From the NCBI RefSeq assembly GCF_000002865.3, contig NW_001865041.1, forward strand, positions 1,034,008-1,098,007: a stretch of 64,000 bases of DNA, read 5' to 3'. Position 1 is the stretch's first letter; each line of letters begins with the position of its first letter. Shown piece by piece: positions 11,133 to 20,928 of the stretch. The notes below the pieces were generated by a model, which was not told the origin of the DNA, did no database searches, and was given only the letters and a program-made list of their open reading frames with translations. The translations under genes were made by a program, and so were the position numbers. This DNA comes from Monosiga brevicollis MX1 (Eukaryota > Opisthokonta > Choanoflagellata > Craspedida > Salpingoecidae).

Positions 11133-11637
11133 GGCCAGACATGCATCGTGTCTTTTTACCGTTGATATCTGTACACAGCTGCTGGACTCTAGGGGTACGG
11201 GCTGTGCTGTTGTTTATTGTGGGGGCATACAGAAGTCGGCCCAAGTGTATTTTGTGGTGAGCCCACGAGGGTTTTGAGGGATGCTTTTCGTTGCGCATGA
11301 TGATCTTCATTTTTGGGATCAATTTACATGCTAAACGTTCAACGTTTGGTGATATCGAGCCGAAATATGCGGGTTTGTGGATCACACTGATGCTTGTCCA
11401 GGCCAGTTGGGGCCAGTTGGGTCCTGGGGTGGCCAAGAGCAACATCAACAGCAACTCAAACTGAAGGGAATGAGTACAGATTGAGTTGGAGACAAACATG
11501 CTGGGCCACGAGGCGCGGCGGTGAAGCCGACTGAAGGAGCAGTGCATCCAAGCAAAACTGAGACAAGGAGGATAGATCAAAGAAAAGACAAAAAAAAAAC
11601 CAATAGTTCAAAGACACCCAAGCACGTGTGGGCCGGG
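11133..11637. other. Convergent spacer, ZPR1-like / EMG1
   Basis: About 500 bp between two stop codons. I see no gene in it; it should hold the two 3' UTRs. Confidence 0.5.
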
Positions 11638-12875
11638 TTAGTGTACTCCCCATGCCTCCTCAAAGCCATCTGTGAGCTTGCCACAAACGCCAGCCGCGGA
11701 CATGGCATAGCCGGACACGGCAATCTCTTCGGTGATCCAGGGCACGTCGAGCTGCCCGTGGGCAATAGCACCAATGACCACACAGACGGGCTTATCCATG
11801 GCATTCTTGGTGGCGAAATCGCGCGCGCGCACTAGCTTTTTGGCCTGGTACGTGGTGCCTAAGCGAAGCGGCAAGAGAAGGCGGTGAGAAGCAGGCTCGG
11901 GGTGGGAAGAAGAGTCAGGGCGAGGCAAGGATGGGTGTCTCCACAGGTAGCCGTGGTGACGTTGAGCTTACCAATCTTGAGACAACCGGTGGGGAGGTGA
12001 TCGGTGATGGGGTTCTTGATGACCTTGAGGAGCTTTTGGGATGAGCCCTTGGCGGCAATGCTAAGATCGTGGAGCAGTTGTACTGCGCGCATGGAGTAGG
12101 GGCATTGGCATTGCATGAGCTCTGCTCAATCATCACTTGTTGTTTTTTGGGCAGGCCAAGAGGGCCTTTGCATGTGTGGGAGCGACTTGGGGCCTGGGCT
12201 CACCCATGAGACCGCTAAAGCGGCTGTAGATACGGGGAACACGGCACTGGGGGTGAACTTCAATGAGCACGTTCTTGGCCGTATGGATGTAGACTTGCAG
12301 CAGTCCAGCCTTGTTCAAGGGGCTATCCAGCAGCATCAAAAGGCACTGCAGGGGCAGTTTATGGCAGGGTCAGCGTTGCTGCACAAATTGGGCTGTCGAG
12401 GCCGATAGCAAAGGTCGGTTCAAGACGTGTCTCTTGACGGACCTGATGGGTAATGTCAGGCCGGATGTTGAGCGAGTCACGGCCGTGCTTTTTCAGGATG
12501 TGCGCGTGGTCGGTGGAGTTGAGCAGCTGAAAGCCATTGCCAACCTGCCAATACATGTCCCGCCCAGAGAATGGTGCGGATGCACAAGTGAGCCAAACTC
12601 GAGGCATTTGTGGCAAAGCCTTGCCCCCCTCAGCCTTTCTTCCCTTTTTATCTTTTTCGTCCTTTCTTCTCTCAAGCCTCGCAAATCGGTCTTGCTGGGG
12701 TCGTTTCCCCGGGCAGCGGCGGCAGCTGATCGAGGGAACGAACCTTGACGGTTTCGAGGGCGGCCTTTTCGAGCACGACAATGAGACGCTTCTGACTGTC
12801 CTTTTCCTTGAGGGTTTTGGGCAGCTTGGGTGGCTTGTAGCTGGCCTCTTCATCTTGAGTCGGGCGACGTGCCAT
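11638..12875 (-). CDS. EMG1: EMG1/NEP1 18S rRNA pseudouridine N1-methyltransferase
   Basis: Five exons (12744-12875, 12443-12544, 12204-12345, 11972-12082, 11638-11858) join in frame to 235 residues, close to human EMG1 (244). Hallmarks in order: [103 protein letters not shown] and the C-terminal [12 protein letters not shown]. This SPOUT-class enzyme methylates the hypermodified pseudouridine of the 18S rRNA P-site loop and is needed for 40S biogenesis in the nucleolus. All active-site blocks that I know are present. It is head-to-head with AHCY, an enzyme that removes the S-adenosylhomocysteine made by methyltransferases; whether they share regulation is only a suggestion. Confidence 0.96.
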
Positions 12876-13009
12876 GGTGTCTTTCCGACTGTTTGTTCGT
12901 CGAGCGGAGTTTGACCAACCAGTTCTGGCTCTGATCCAAACACGAGACGGCCCTGGGTCTGGCTGCGGCGGGATATGTGTCACCCATGTGGCGCGCGACC
13001 GACCCTCTG

Positions 13010-13068
13010 TTGTCAGACAAAACCGGCGAGCGAATTTGTCAGACGATATTTTCTGACATTGTCAGACG
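13010..13068. promoter_or_regulatory. Cluster of TTGTCAGAC elements upstream of EMG1 / AHCY
   Basis: One full TTGTCAGACAA (13010-13020) is followed by two partial copies, TTGTCAGACG at 13036-13045 and 13059-13068, with a TTCTGACA between them in opposite orientation (13051-13058). The cluster lies about 135 bp upstream of the EMG1 start and in the spacer shared with AHCY. Function is inferred. Confidence 0.5.
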
Positions 13069-13364
13069 TTTCATGACGTCGAGATGGCTTGAAGTGGGGG
13101 TGGAGAAAATTCCATCAAAATAATTCAAAAATTACAGGCAGGTCGTTCGTTCAAGTGGATGGTGTGTGAGGCTGTGCAAGCGACAAGGTGTTTGCAGGCC
13201 ACGTGACCACAAGCGCAGGTGTTGTGTGTGCGTGCATGCCAAGCACCTAGCCAGTGCCAAGTGTGTTGCAAGCCACACAACAGAGAGACTGTCGCAGCAT
13301 AGCCCCAAGTGTCAACGTCGACATGTGGAGCAGTTGGGACGCACATGGTCTGCAATGCGTTCTT

Positions 13365-13605
13365 CAACGTTTGTCACTCTTTGGGCTGCATCTTCTTTGC
13401 TGATGCATTCCACTGCTACTGCTGCTTCATCGCCATCTCTCGTCATCTTCTGCCACTTCATCTTCACCTTCCTCTTCTTCGGCGCCCTTTGCTCTCAACA
13501 ACTTCTTCATCTTCATCTTCTCCTTCATCTTCTTGAAACAATCGCGTGTTTTCTTCTTCAACCGCACGCTTTGGCTTCCCTCGCCTTTCTTCTTCTTCTC
13601 TGTTG
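13365..13605 (+). promoter_or_regulatory. Pyrimidine-rich TCTTCA leader of AHCY
   Basis: A CT-rich stretch built of irregular TCTTCA/CTT units lies 135-375 bp upstream of the AHCY start codon on its sense strand. It most likely belongs to the promoter or 5' UTR of this strongly codon-biased gene. No coding sense could be given to the long open frame that crosses it. Confidence 0.4.
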
Positions 13606-13740
13606 CGCGACTGGTGGTCGTCGGCGATCGTGGTTAAAATCGTGGCAACGTGGTCAGTGGCTCAGGCATTTTCCAGCTTTGTGCTCGGTACACCGTCTTG
13701 TGCTCCTTTCTCTTTCCCTCCCGCCCCCAAAACCTTCGCC

Positions 13741-15249
13741 ATGGCCAAGCCCGCCTACAAAGTCGGTCAGTACCAACATTGTGCATGCACTGCCATATCG
13801 CAGGGGAGTTATCACATGCCTGACACTCAAATCATGGATATTCGATAGCCAACATTGAGCTCGCCGAGCTCGGCCGTAAGGACATCATGCTCTCGGAGAA
13901 CGAGATGCCCGGTCTGATGCACCTGCGCGCCAAGTATGGCCCCTCTCAGCCTCTGAAGGGTGCCCGCATCGCTGGTTGCCTGCACATGACCACCCAGACC
14001 GCCGTCTTGATCGAGACCCTGACTGCTCTCGGCGCTCAGGTGCGTTTTTTTTTGAATTGCATCTTTGCCGCATCAAGAACCACTGGCCACGTACTTGGCC
14101 AGTGCAAGAGTGTGCCGCTGTTTGTTTTTGGGGACTGATTCGCATTTTCGTTTTCCATCTTTATAGGTCCAGTGGTCCTCTTGCAACATCTTCTCCACCC
14201 AGGACGAGGCTGCCGCCGCCATTGCTGCGACCGGTGTCCCCGTCTACGCCTGGAAGGGTGAGACCGATGAGGAGTACATGTGGTGCATTGAGCAGACCCT
14301 CGTCTTCGCTGATGGCCAGCCCCTGAACATGATCCTCGATGACGGAGGTGATCTCACTAACCTGGTCCACGAGAAGTACCCCCAGTACCTCGAGAACATC
14401 AAGGGTGTGTCCGAGGAGACCACCACTGGTGTGCACAACCTCTACAAGATGCTCGAGAAGGGTATCCTCAAGGTTCCTTCCATCAACGTCAACGACTCGG
14501 TCACCAAGTCCAAGTTCGACAACCTGTACGGTTGCCGTGAGTCGCTGCTCGACGGTATCAAGCGTGCCACCGATGTCATGATCGCCGGCAAGCCCGCTGT
14601 TGTCGCTGGTTACGGTGATGTCGGCAAGGGCTGCGCCCAGGCCCTCAAGGCCTTTGGTGCCCGTGTCATGGTCACCGAGATTGACCCCATCAACGCGCTC
14701 CAGGCTGCCATGGAGGGTTACGAGGTGACCACCATGGACGAGGCTTGCAAGGAGGCCATGATCTTTGTCACTGCCACTGGCTGCAAGGACATCCTGACCG
14801 CCAAGCACTTTGAGCAGATGAAGGATGATGCCATTGTCTGCAACATTGGCCACTTCGACTGCGAGATCAACGTTGCCTGGCTCAAGGCTAACGCCAAGTC
14901 GGTGATGAACATTAAGCCCCAGGTCGACCGCTACGAGCTTGCCTCGGGCCGTCACATCATCCTTTTGGCTGAGGGCCGTCTCGTCAACCTTGGCTGCGCC
15001 ACTGGCCACCCCAGCTTTGTCATGTCCAACTCCTTCTCCAACCAGGTCTTGGCTCAGATCGAGCTCTGGACCAAGGCTGAGCAGTACCCCGTCGGTGTCC
15101 ACTTCCTTCCCAAGGCTCTTGATGAGGAGGTCGCCAACGCCCACTTGGCCAAGATTGGTGTCAAGCTCACCAAGCTCAGCGACGATCAGTCCACCTACCT
15201 TGGCATCCCCTCGGCTGGTCCCTTCAAGCCCAACCACTACCGCTATTAA
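13741..15249 (+). CDS. AHCY: S-adenosylhomocysteine hydrolase
   Basis: Three exons (13741-13765, 13849-14039, 14167-15249) join in frame to 432 residues, exactly the size of the human enzyme. It reversibly hydrolyses S-adenosylhomocysteine to adenosine and homocysteine in the cytosol and keeps methyltransferases free of product inhibition. Visible blocks: [34 protein letters not shown], the substrate and NAD region [11 protein letters not shown] and [20 protein letters not shown], the NAD-binding loop [42 protein letters not shown], and the C-terminal KPNHYRY whose Lys and Tyr reach into the partner subunit. The codon choice is strongly C-ending (GGT/GCC/AAG/ATC), unlike neighbours, which points to high expression. 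A tiny 25-bp first coding exon is notable. Confidence 0.99.
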
Positions 15250-16568
15250 GCAGTTTTCTGAGAAGAACACCGATGAGGCATGGACCGGCCTGCCGCACCA
15301 TCATGGGATCGAGCCTACGCCATGTGGCCTGACTCGGACTCATGAGGCAGGGCGACTGTGGTTGTCACGTCGTGTTTGATTACTACTTCTCTCTCTCTCT
15401 CCTTTTTATGTAAACCTTGTCAATTTTGTCCTGTCGTCAAAAGAGGGCACCGAGTGCCTTGGACACGCCTCCCGATGGTCCCGGTTGAGGCGACCCGAGT
15501 CTTTGCTTCTTTTCTCCGTGAGGAAGGGGAAGGTTTGGAGAAGACGTTCATGTCAATCACATGCACTTCTTCCTTCTTGCTTCCTCGACTTTTTCGTTCT
15601 TGTTCTGTCCCCTTTGGCGACAAATCATTCTCTCTACGAGGAGATTAACCGCTCCGCTGCGCTTATGTGTTCCGTCTTCCTCCGTGTGCACGCGTTGAGC
15701 CTTGTGTTGGTTTCCTCTTCCTTCTACTTTTCCTCGGCAATTTAGCTTTGATGAACAAACTTCCCTTTGATGTGGAACATGTCGAACCTGTCATTTTGTC
15801 TGACAAACTCAGTAGAGATAAGAGAGAGAGAGAGCCCTTCACCTCAATCAACAACAACCAACCGCCACGCACACATTTTTGATCTTGTTGTTGGTGCACC
15901 CCCGTGCGGTATCCTTCATCTTAGACAAGAGTTGGCTCATGACACGGGCCGTCTCTGGTGGCTGCGTGTGTGTTGGCCAGTGATTTGGAGTGGTAGGATC
16001 CTGCCCTTGTCTTTGAATTCGCCTTGTGCGCCTGTGGCGGTGGCAGCTTGTCAACGTGTGATTGCGTGTTCACGGCCCGATCGCTCTCGCCTTGACAGAT
16101 TGATCGAGTCGGGAGTGAGCTGCTGATTTATTTTTGCTTCTCCTCTTTGTGCCGCCTCGGGCTTGGGTTTGCATGTCAAGCAAGCGTGGACAGCACATCT
16201 CGTAGCCTGCTCAGGCCTCCAATCCCAACGGCACCCGAGATCATGAACCACTTCTAGCAAGCAAGTGTGTTCCATATCCTCCCCTATTTTGAGCTCGCGA
16301 CGAGTCGGCGAGTTGAGAGCCGACCTGAACAAAGCGCCCCGCCTCAAAACATAGCCAAATAACACGCCACACACTGCACACCGCCAGCTCCGAGCTGCAA
16401 GCTTTAGTTTTTTTGCCCTTTTGGCTGTGGACCGTGTGGTGGAACAAGCTGGTGTTCACGCAGTGGTGTTCACGCAGTTCAACAGGACGGCCAGCCCTTT
16501 CGCTCTTTTCGTGCCCACGCACCGCCTTTTCCACATCTTACTTGGCCGAGGCTGTACAAACCTTTGCA
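15250..16568. other. Spacer between AHCY and SLC35E2-like gene
   Basis: About 1.3 kb holding the AHCY 3' UTR and the promoter of the downstream transporter. It includes a TTGTCTGACAA element at 15796-15806 and CT-rich stretches. I found no gene on either strand. Confidence 0.5.
15796..15806. promoter_or_regulatory. TTGTCTGACAA element
   Basis: Reverse-complement form of the recurrent palindrome TTGTCWGACAA (central base T here). It lies 547 bp after the AHCY stop and 773 bp before the next start codon, in non-coding DNA. Possibly the promoter of the downstream transporter if that gene has a long leader. Confidence 0.4.
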
Positions 16569-17585
16569 ATGGCGGGTTCGTTAATACGCTTAATGAGCGG
16601 GGTCTTTGAGACCATCGACGTGGGCCCGGCTGCCATTCTGTGGCTCTCCGCCTGGTACCTTTGCAGCCTTGTGACACTCTTCATGAACAAAATCATCCTC
16701 TCCCACGAAGAGGGGGACAAGTATATCCTGGGCATCACGCAGATGATCATGACGGCAACGCTCGGGGCCATCAAGGTCTACGGTCCTGGTCTGTGGCGCC
16801 GCGCCGTGGGCGGCCGGACGCGACCCTACGAGCCCCTCGGCTCGGACAAGCAATATACCAGCTTTTGGCGCGACATGATTCTGGTTGGCATCATGCGTGG
16901 TGCCACCGTCATTTGCGGGCTCGTGTCGCTGTCCCACGTCGCCGTCTCCTTCACCGAGACGATCAAGAGCTCCGCGCCCTTCTTCACCGTCATCTTTGCC
17001 AAGGTCATTCTTGGCCAACACACGTCATGGCAGGTCAATCTCTCGTTGCTCCCCGTTATGATCGGGCTAGCCCTTTGCAGTTTTTCCGAGCTCTCGTTTG
17101 ATACCATTGGGTTCTTGGCCGCCATCTTGAACAACATCATCGACTGCGTGCAAAACGTCTTTAGCAAAAAGCTTTTACAGCACCTCTCTCCCGTTGACCT
17201 GCAGTTTTACACGTCTGCAGCAGCAGCATTGATTCAGCTCCCGGGCTTCTTTTACGTGCTTTGGCCGCAGTTGAACGGCTCGGTGACCATTTCCTCCAAG
17301 CTTTGGATGATGATCCTGATCGATGCCGTGTTTTACCATCTGCAAAGCGTTACGGCGTACTTTACCATGCACCACCTCATGCCCGTATCCCAAAGCGTTG
17401 CCAATACGGTCAAGCGGGCCATGCTCATCTGGCTTTCCATTCTCTATTTTGGCAATCCTATCACGGTGGCCAGCGCCATTGGCATGGCCACTGTCATTCT
17501 CGGCGTCTTTGCTTACAACCATTGCCGCTTGCGCTATCCGGCCACGCTCGGTGCCGTGGCCGTGCGACGATCCGTTCGCGTATGA
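16569..17585 (+). CDS. SLC35E2-like nucleotide-sugar/triose-phosphate translocator family protein
   Basis: Single uninterrupted exon, 338 residues, with about ten hydrophobic helices as expected for the drug/metabolite transporter fold of the SLC35/TPT family in Golgi or ER membranes. It matches human SLC35E2 in several blocks: SLVTLFMNKIILS (family: CTLFLNKYILS), LVSLSHVAVSFTETIKSSAP (family: [20 protein letters not shown]), VNLSLLPVMIGLALCSFSEL, DCVQNVFSKKLL, ELQFYTSAAA-like DLQFYTSAAAA, and FHLQSVTAY-like YHLQSVTAYFTM, SVANTVKRAMLIWLS. The natural substrate of SLC35E2 is not known to me. The frame is open upstream of 16569, but the hydrophobic core and family N-terminus fit the ATG at 16569. 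Being intronless is unusual in this window. Confidence 0.93.
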   Translation: MAGSLIRLMSGVFETIDVGPAAILWLSAWYLCSLVTLFMNKIILSHEEGDKYILGITQMIMTATLGAIKVYGPGLWRRAVGGRTRPYEPLGSDKQYTSFWRDMILVGIMRGATVICGLVSLSHVAVSFTETIKSSAPFFTVIFAKVILGQHTSWQVNLSLLPVMIGLALCSFSELSFDTIGFLAAILNNIIDCVQNVFSKKLLQHLSPVDLQFYTSAAAALIQLPGFFYVLWPQLNGSVTISSKLWMMILIDAVFYHLQSVTAYFTMHHLMPVSQSVANTVKRAMLIWLSILYFGNPITVASAIGMATVILGVFAYNHCRLRYPATLGAVAVRRSVRV

Positions 17586-18242
17586 CCATCATGCTGTCAC
17601 GCTCGATTGCCAGAGTTTTGAGTGGGTGGAGAACCGCAAAAAGGCTCTTTTGCGGTGCATGATTGACCGGGAACGATGCGCAAAGCCCACAATTTTTGAA
17701 GGAAAGACTGGCCACAAGGCATGCCACCATGGATGGATGCCCCTCTTTTAACTTTGTTTCGCCAATAGGAGCTGGAGGGGTGCTTTGGCTTTGAGTTGAC
17801 TTGATTTTCATGGAGGTTTCTCGAATTGAACTTTGTTTTGTTTGGAATGCATTGTTGAGCTGGGAGCGCCGCGATTGCGCGTGTGGTGAGAAGCCCGTTT
17901 CTATCTTGATGGAAAAGAAAAAGTCGATATGCAACCCAATCACAAGCTAGGTTTCTGGCGATGCTTCAGCCCAAGCGTGAGCCAGAACACAAGGGGAAAC
18001 TAGAAGCGAAGGAAAGAAAAAAATACTACACGGCAGTGAAGCTGCTGCACGGGTCAGTGAGGCATGGTGGTCATCCTGGCCATCAGTCACCCATCACATC
18101 TTACGCTGCGCATCTCAATTCATCGCTCATACCAAGCATCGACCACACCAACGGGCGAGCCACTCTGTGCCACTCACACCAACAAAGGCAAGCACAGATG
18201 TTTCCAATCATTGGACTTTTCAATTGTTGGGCTGCCTCTGTC
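17586..18242. other. Convergent spacer without recognised gene
   Basis: About 650 bp between the transporter stop and the stop of the small minus-strand gene. Nothing recognisable beyond expected 3' UTRs. Confidence 0.45.
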
Positions 18243-18461
18243 TCATGAGAGGGTCATCCAGACGTAAGCGTCTTCCAGGCTCTTGAAAACGTTGAGCTCA
18301 GCAATGTTATCGTCTTTCTTGCTGTTTTCAAAGTTGACGTAGTAGGTGCCGTCCTTGCGCCGGATGATGCAGCTCGCCTTGGATGCGGGGATCAAAACAC
18401 GGCTGCCCTCGGCGTCCACCCACCCAATCCAATTGGACTCTGCTGTCGCCACGGCCGCCAT
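18243..18461 (-). CDS. Small orphan protein, 72 residues
   Basis: Not recognised. The ATG at 18461 opens a compact, well-mixed sequence (WIGWVDAEGSRVLIP, then CIIRRKDGTYYVNFE, ending EDAYVWMTLS) that looks like a small alpha-beta protein. An AG acceptor sits just upstream of the ATG (tttgcgggccttgcag), so an upstream exon, coding or leader, is likely. No signal peptide or membrane helix. It could be a real small gene or the last exon of a longer one. Confidence 0.45.
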   Translation of the reverse strand: MAAVATAESNWIGWVDAEGSRVLIPASKASCIIRRKDGTYYVNFENSKKDDNIAELNVFKSLEDAYVWMTLS

Positions 18462-19212
18462 CGTCAGCTTGCCTGATGCCCTGCAAGGCCCGCAAAGCGT
18501 TCCATGAGCAAATTTCCCGGGGGAGTCAGACGCCATGCGCACACTGGTCTTGATGTATCTCCCATCTCCACTCCAAGCAGGGGGCCGCTGCGATGGCTGG
18601 CACAAACCTCACACACGAGTCAGGATCACGTCACCGCGAAAAGAGCTCCCAGAGATGTGACGGATCATGAACCTGCCAGTGAAAATAAAACCGCATCCAG
18701 CACAAAGTACAACAATTCCAGCAGAAACTAGCACGACAGGCCCTAACAAAACTACATAAACCACAAATAAAACAACAACAACAACGTCCCCCTTTTTGAA
18801 AAGACGAACAGAAGACAAAAGAAGACAACCCCAATTTAAAGTAAAATCACTCCTCTTTTTTGATCGGCTTGCTTTGGCGGTGGACCTCTTGTTGCAGTCA
18901 TTTGGGGGTGTGCGTCAGCAGCAGCAGCAGGAGCAGGAGCAGGAGCAGGTAGAGCGCACTGTGCGTCGATCAGTGGGGTGCATAGGTACGTCAGCAGGTT
19001 GGTTTGAAACGTGTGCTATGGGTTGAGGGCATGGCTCATGATAAGTGCTGCTCCGCCCACTTTTGTGGTCCGCTTCAGGCGATCGGTGCCCTCATTTGCG
19101 CTTTGATTCTGTGTTGATAGCGGGCAACAGAGCAGCCGTGGGTCGCGCTGGGCAAGCAAGTGGCACGACACGCGAATTCGCTAGTTAATTGCGTCAACAC
19201 GCATCTCTCATC
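18462..19212. other. Divergent spacer with CAG/GAGCAG repeat
   Basis: Spacer between the small orphan and the PTB adaptor. It holds a short run of CAG and GAGCAG units at about 18916-18948. No gene was recognised. Confidence 0.45.
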
Positions 19213-20473
19213 ATGGGGAACGACGGGTCCAAGCCTTGGCTTGACTTTGACGGTGAGCAGCTTTGCTTGTCTTGTGCTTGTGCGCATGGCGTGCGCGTGC
19301 GCGTGCGAGTGCCGATATCCCCTTTTTCACCTGTCGCTGGCACCATTGTCTCGTGCAGACCACGTTGAGTACAGCGTCGTTGATCTCGAGACCAAGTCAA
19401 ATGCTATCATTGCCATTGCCTTTCCCAAATTCTACTTTTATAAGAGCAAGAGCGATGGTTTCAGCTGCTCCCTTGGCGACATTCGCGGCTACGCGCAGGT
19501 GCTCGAATTCACAAAACCCGTTTTGGTTTTTCTTCTCCTTTCAGAGAATCATCTCTGGGGTGGGGTCTGCCTTTGATCTGGTGTTGGCATTGTATACCTT
19601 CATTCACGCCTCATATTGAGTTTGCTGGCTTCTTTCGCACCTGCAGCGCAATCGGGTGTTCTCATTCGAAACAGGACGTAATTGCCCCGGTGGCCCGGCA
19701 AAGTATACCGTCCGTGTCAAAGGCCGTGCCAATATTCACCAAACCATGAACGATATTATCAAGGACAACATGGTAAAGATGGCATGCCTTCCGTCGCAAC
19801 TTCATGAGGCGGCAAGAGCCAAACAGGGACACGCCTTTTCAAATCCCGTCCCAGCTCACGCTCCTTTCGCCCTTTCCCTCTCTTTCTCCCTCTCCCTCTG
19901 TCTTTCTCTCTATTTCTCTCGCTTTCCTCTTGCCAGGTTGAGGGCCCGCAACAGCGCTTCGACCCAGCAGAGGAAACGGAGCAGCGTCAACAGAACCTCC
20001 GGCGCTCCATGCGTCGACCGCCATCTTCGGAAAACACCTATGATACTTTGAATACTGCAGTACCAATGGCCGGCGCTGCCGGCTCCGCGCCCCGAAGCGG
20101 CAGCGGAGAAGTTTACAACACCCTGCAAGGATCGCGTAGTAACTCAGGGGCTGCGGCCACAGCCACTGCCCCCCTGGGAGGCAACATTTACAATCACATC
20201 GAGTCCATGCATCCACGTTCGCCGGTTCAGGACTATGATCATCTTCAACAGCCGCCAACCTCTGTCCAAGAGAACACCTACAATGTTCTCAACCACTCGC
20301 GCAGCCCCCATCCCTCAATCAGTGCTTCTCCCGAATACAATTCGCTCTCCTCCAGCCACAACTCCCCACCACCCGGCAACCTGTACAACACCTTGCAAGC
20401 AACCACCACCTCCACGGCCCACTTGCCTGACGATTACGAACAACTGGAGCATTACGGCTTTGATGCTCGGTGA
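19213..20473 (+). CDS. IRS-type PTB adaptor with myristoylation signal and eight YxxL/I motifs
   Basis: Four exons (19213-19252, 19359-19498, 19647-19772, 19937-20473) join in frame to 280 residues. The N-terminus MGNDGS fits the N-myristoylation rule (Gly2, Ser6). Residues about 15-102 look like an IRS-type phosphotyrosine-binding domain of the DOK/FRS2 class: IAIAFPKFYFYKSK, CSLGDIRGYA, VFSFETGRNCPGG (family: FSFESGRRCxxG) and a final helix ANIHQTMNDII. The tail (103-280) is Ser/Pro-rich and carries tyrosines at 137, 162, 187, 202, 217, 236, 252 and 269, each as Y-[DNE]-x-[LI] (YDTL, YNTL, YNHI, YDHL, YNVL, YNSL, YNTL, YEQL). This is the layout of a membrane-tethered docking protein for tyrosine kinases, comparable with FRS2 and DOK. 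Partners are unknown. Confidence 0.8.
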
Positions 20474-20928
20474 AAAGCCCGACGCGATTTTGATTGCACC
20501 ACAATCTGCCTCTCGCGAGTTCTGGTACCGTTGTCCTGTCTTACCAAACTGCAAAGCGTTGCACTGCGTGCAAATGTCTGCTTGCCCTACCTTCCCGTGC
20601 CGTGCAATTGACAATCATATGTATCTTGTGTATTTCCCATCCTTTTGCGCCTCACGCTGGTCGCTTGAGTCTGCTTGTCACCCGACTCAAACCCTCTAAA
20701 AAGAGACAATTGTGGACATGGGCTGTTTTTTGTTTCTCTGACGGGTACCAAGCCTCAGCCAGTCAAGCAATGTACGTCGTGGTCAAGCAAGGATGGACTT
20801 TTTCCTATTGACATATTTTTGAATACTGAATTGGCCAGTAACACTCAACTGAGCTACAACGTTTGTCTCCTAACATATATTCAGGGTGAACTAAATGTGT
20901 GTGCTGTGCCTTGGCAACGGCAGAGCAT
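20474..20928. other. Convergent spacer, PTB adaptor / Piezo
   Basis: 455 bp between two stop codons; nothing beyond expected 3' UTRs. Confidence 0.5.

Noticed and set aside
13166-13858. 230-codon open frame upstream of AHCY
   Set aside because: It crosses the CT-rich leader and the AHCY start in another frame; composition is Leu/Ser/His from pyrimidine repeats.
14161-15270. 369-codon open frame on the minus strand inside AHCY
   Set aside because: It is the antisense of a strongly codon-biased enzyme gene with a perfect family match on the plus strand.
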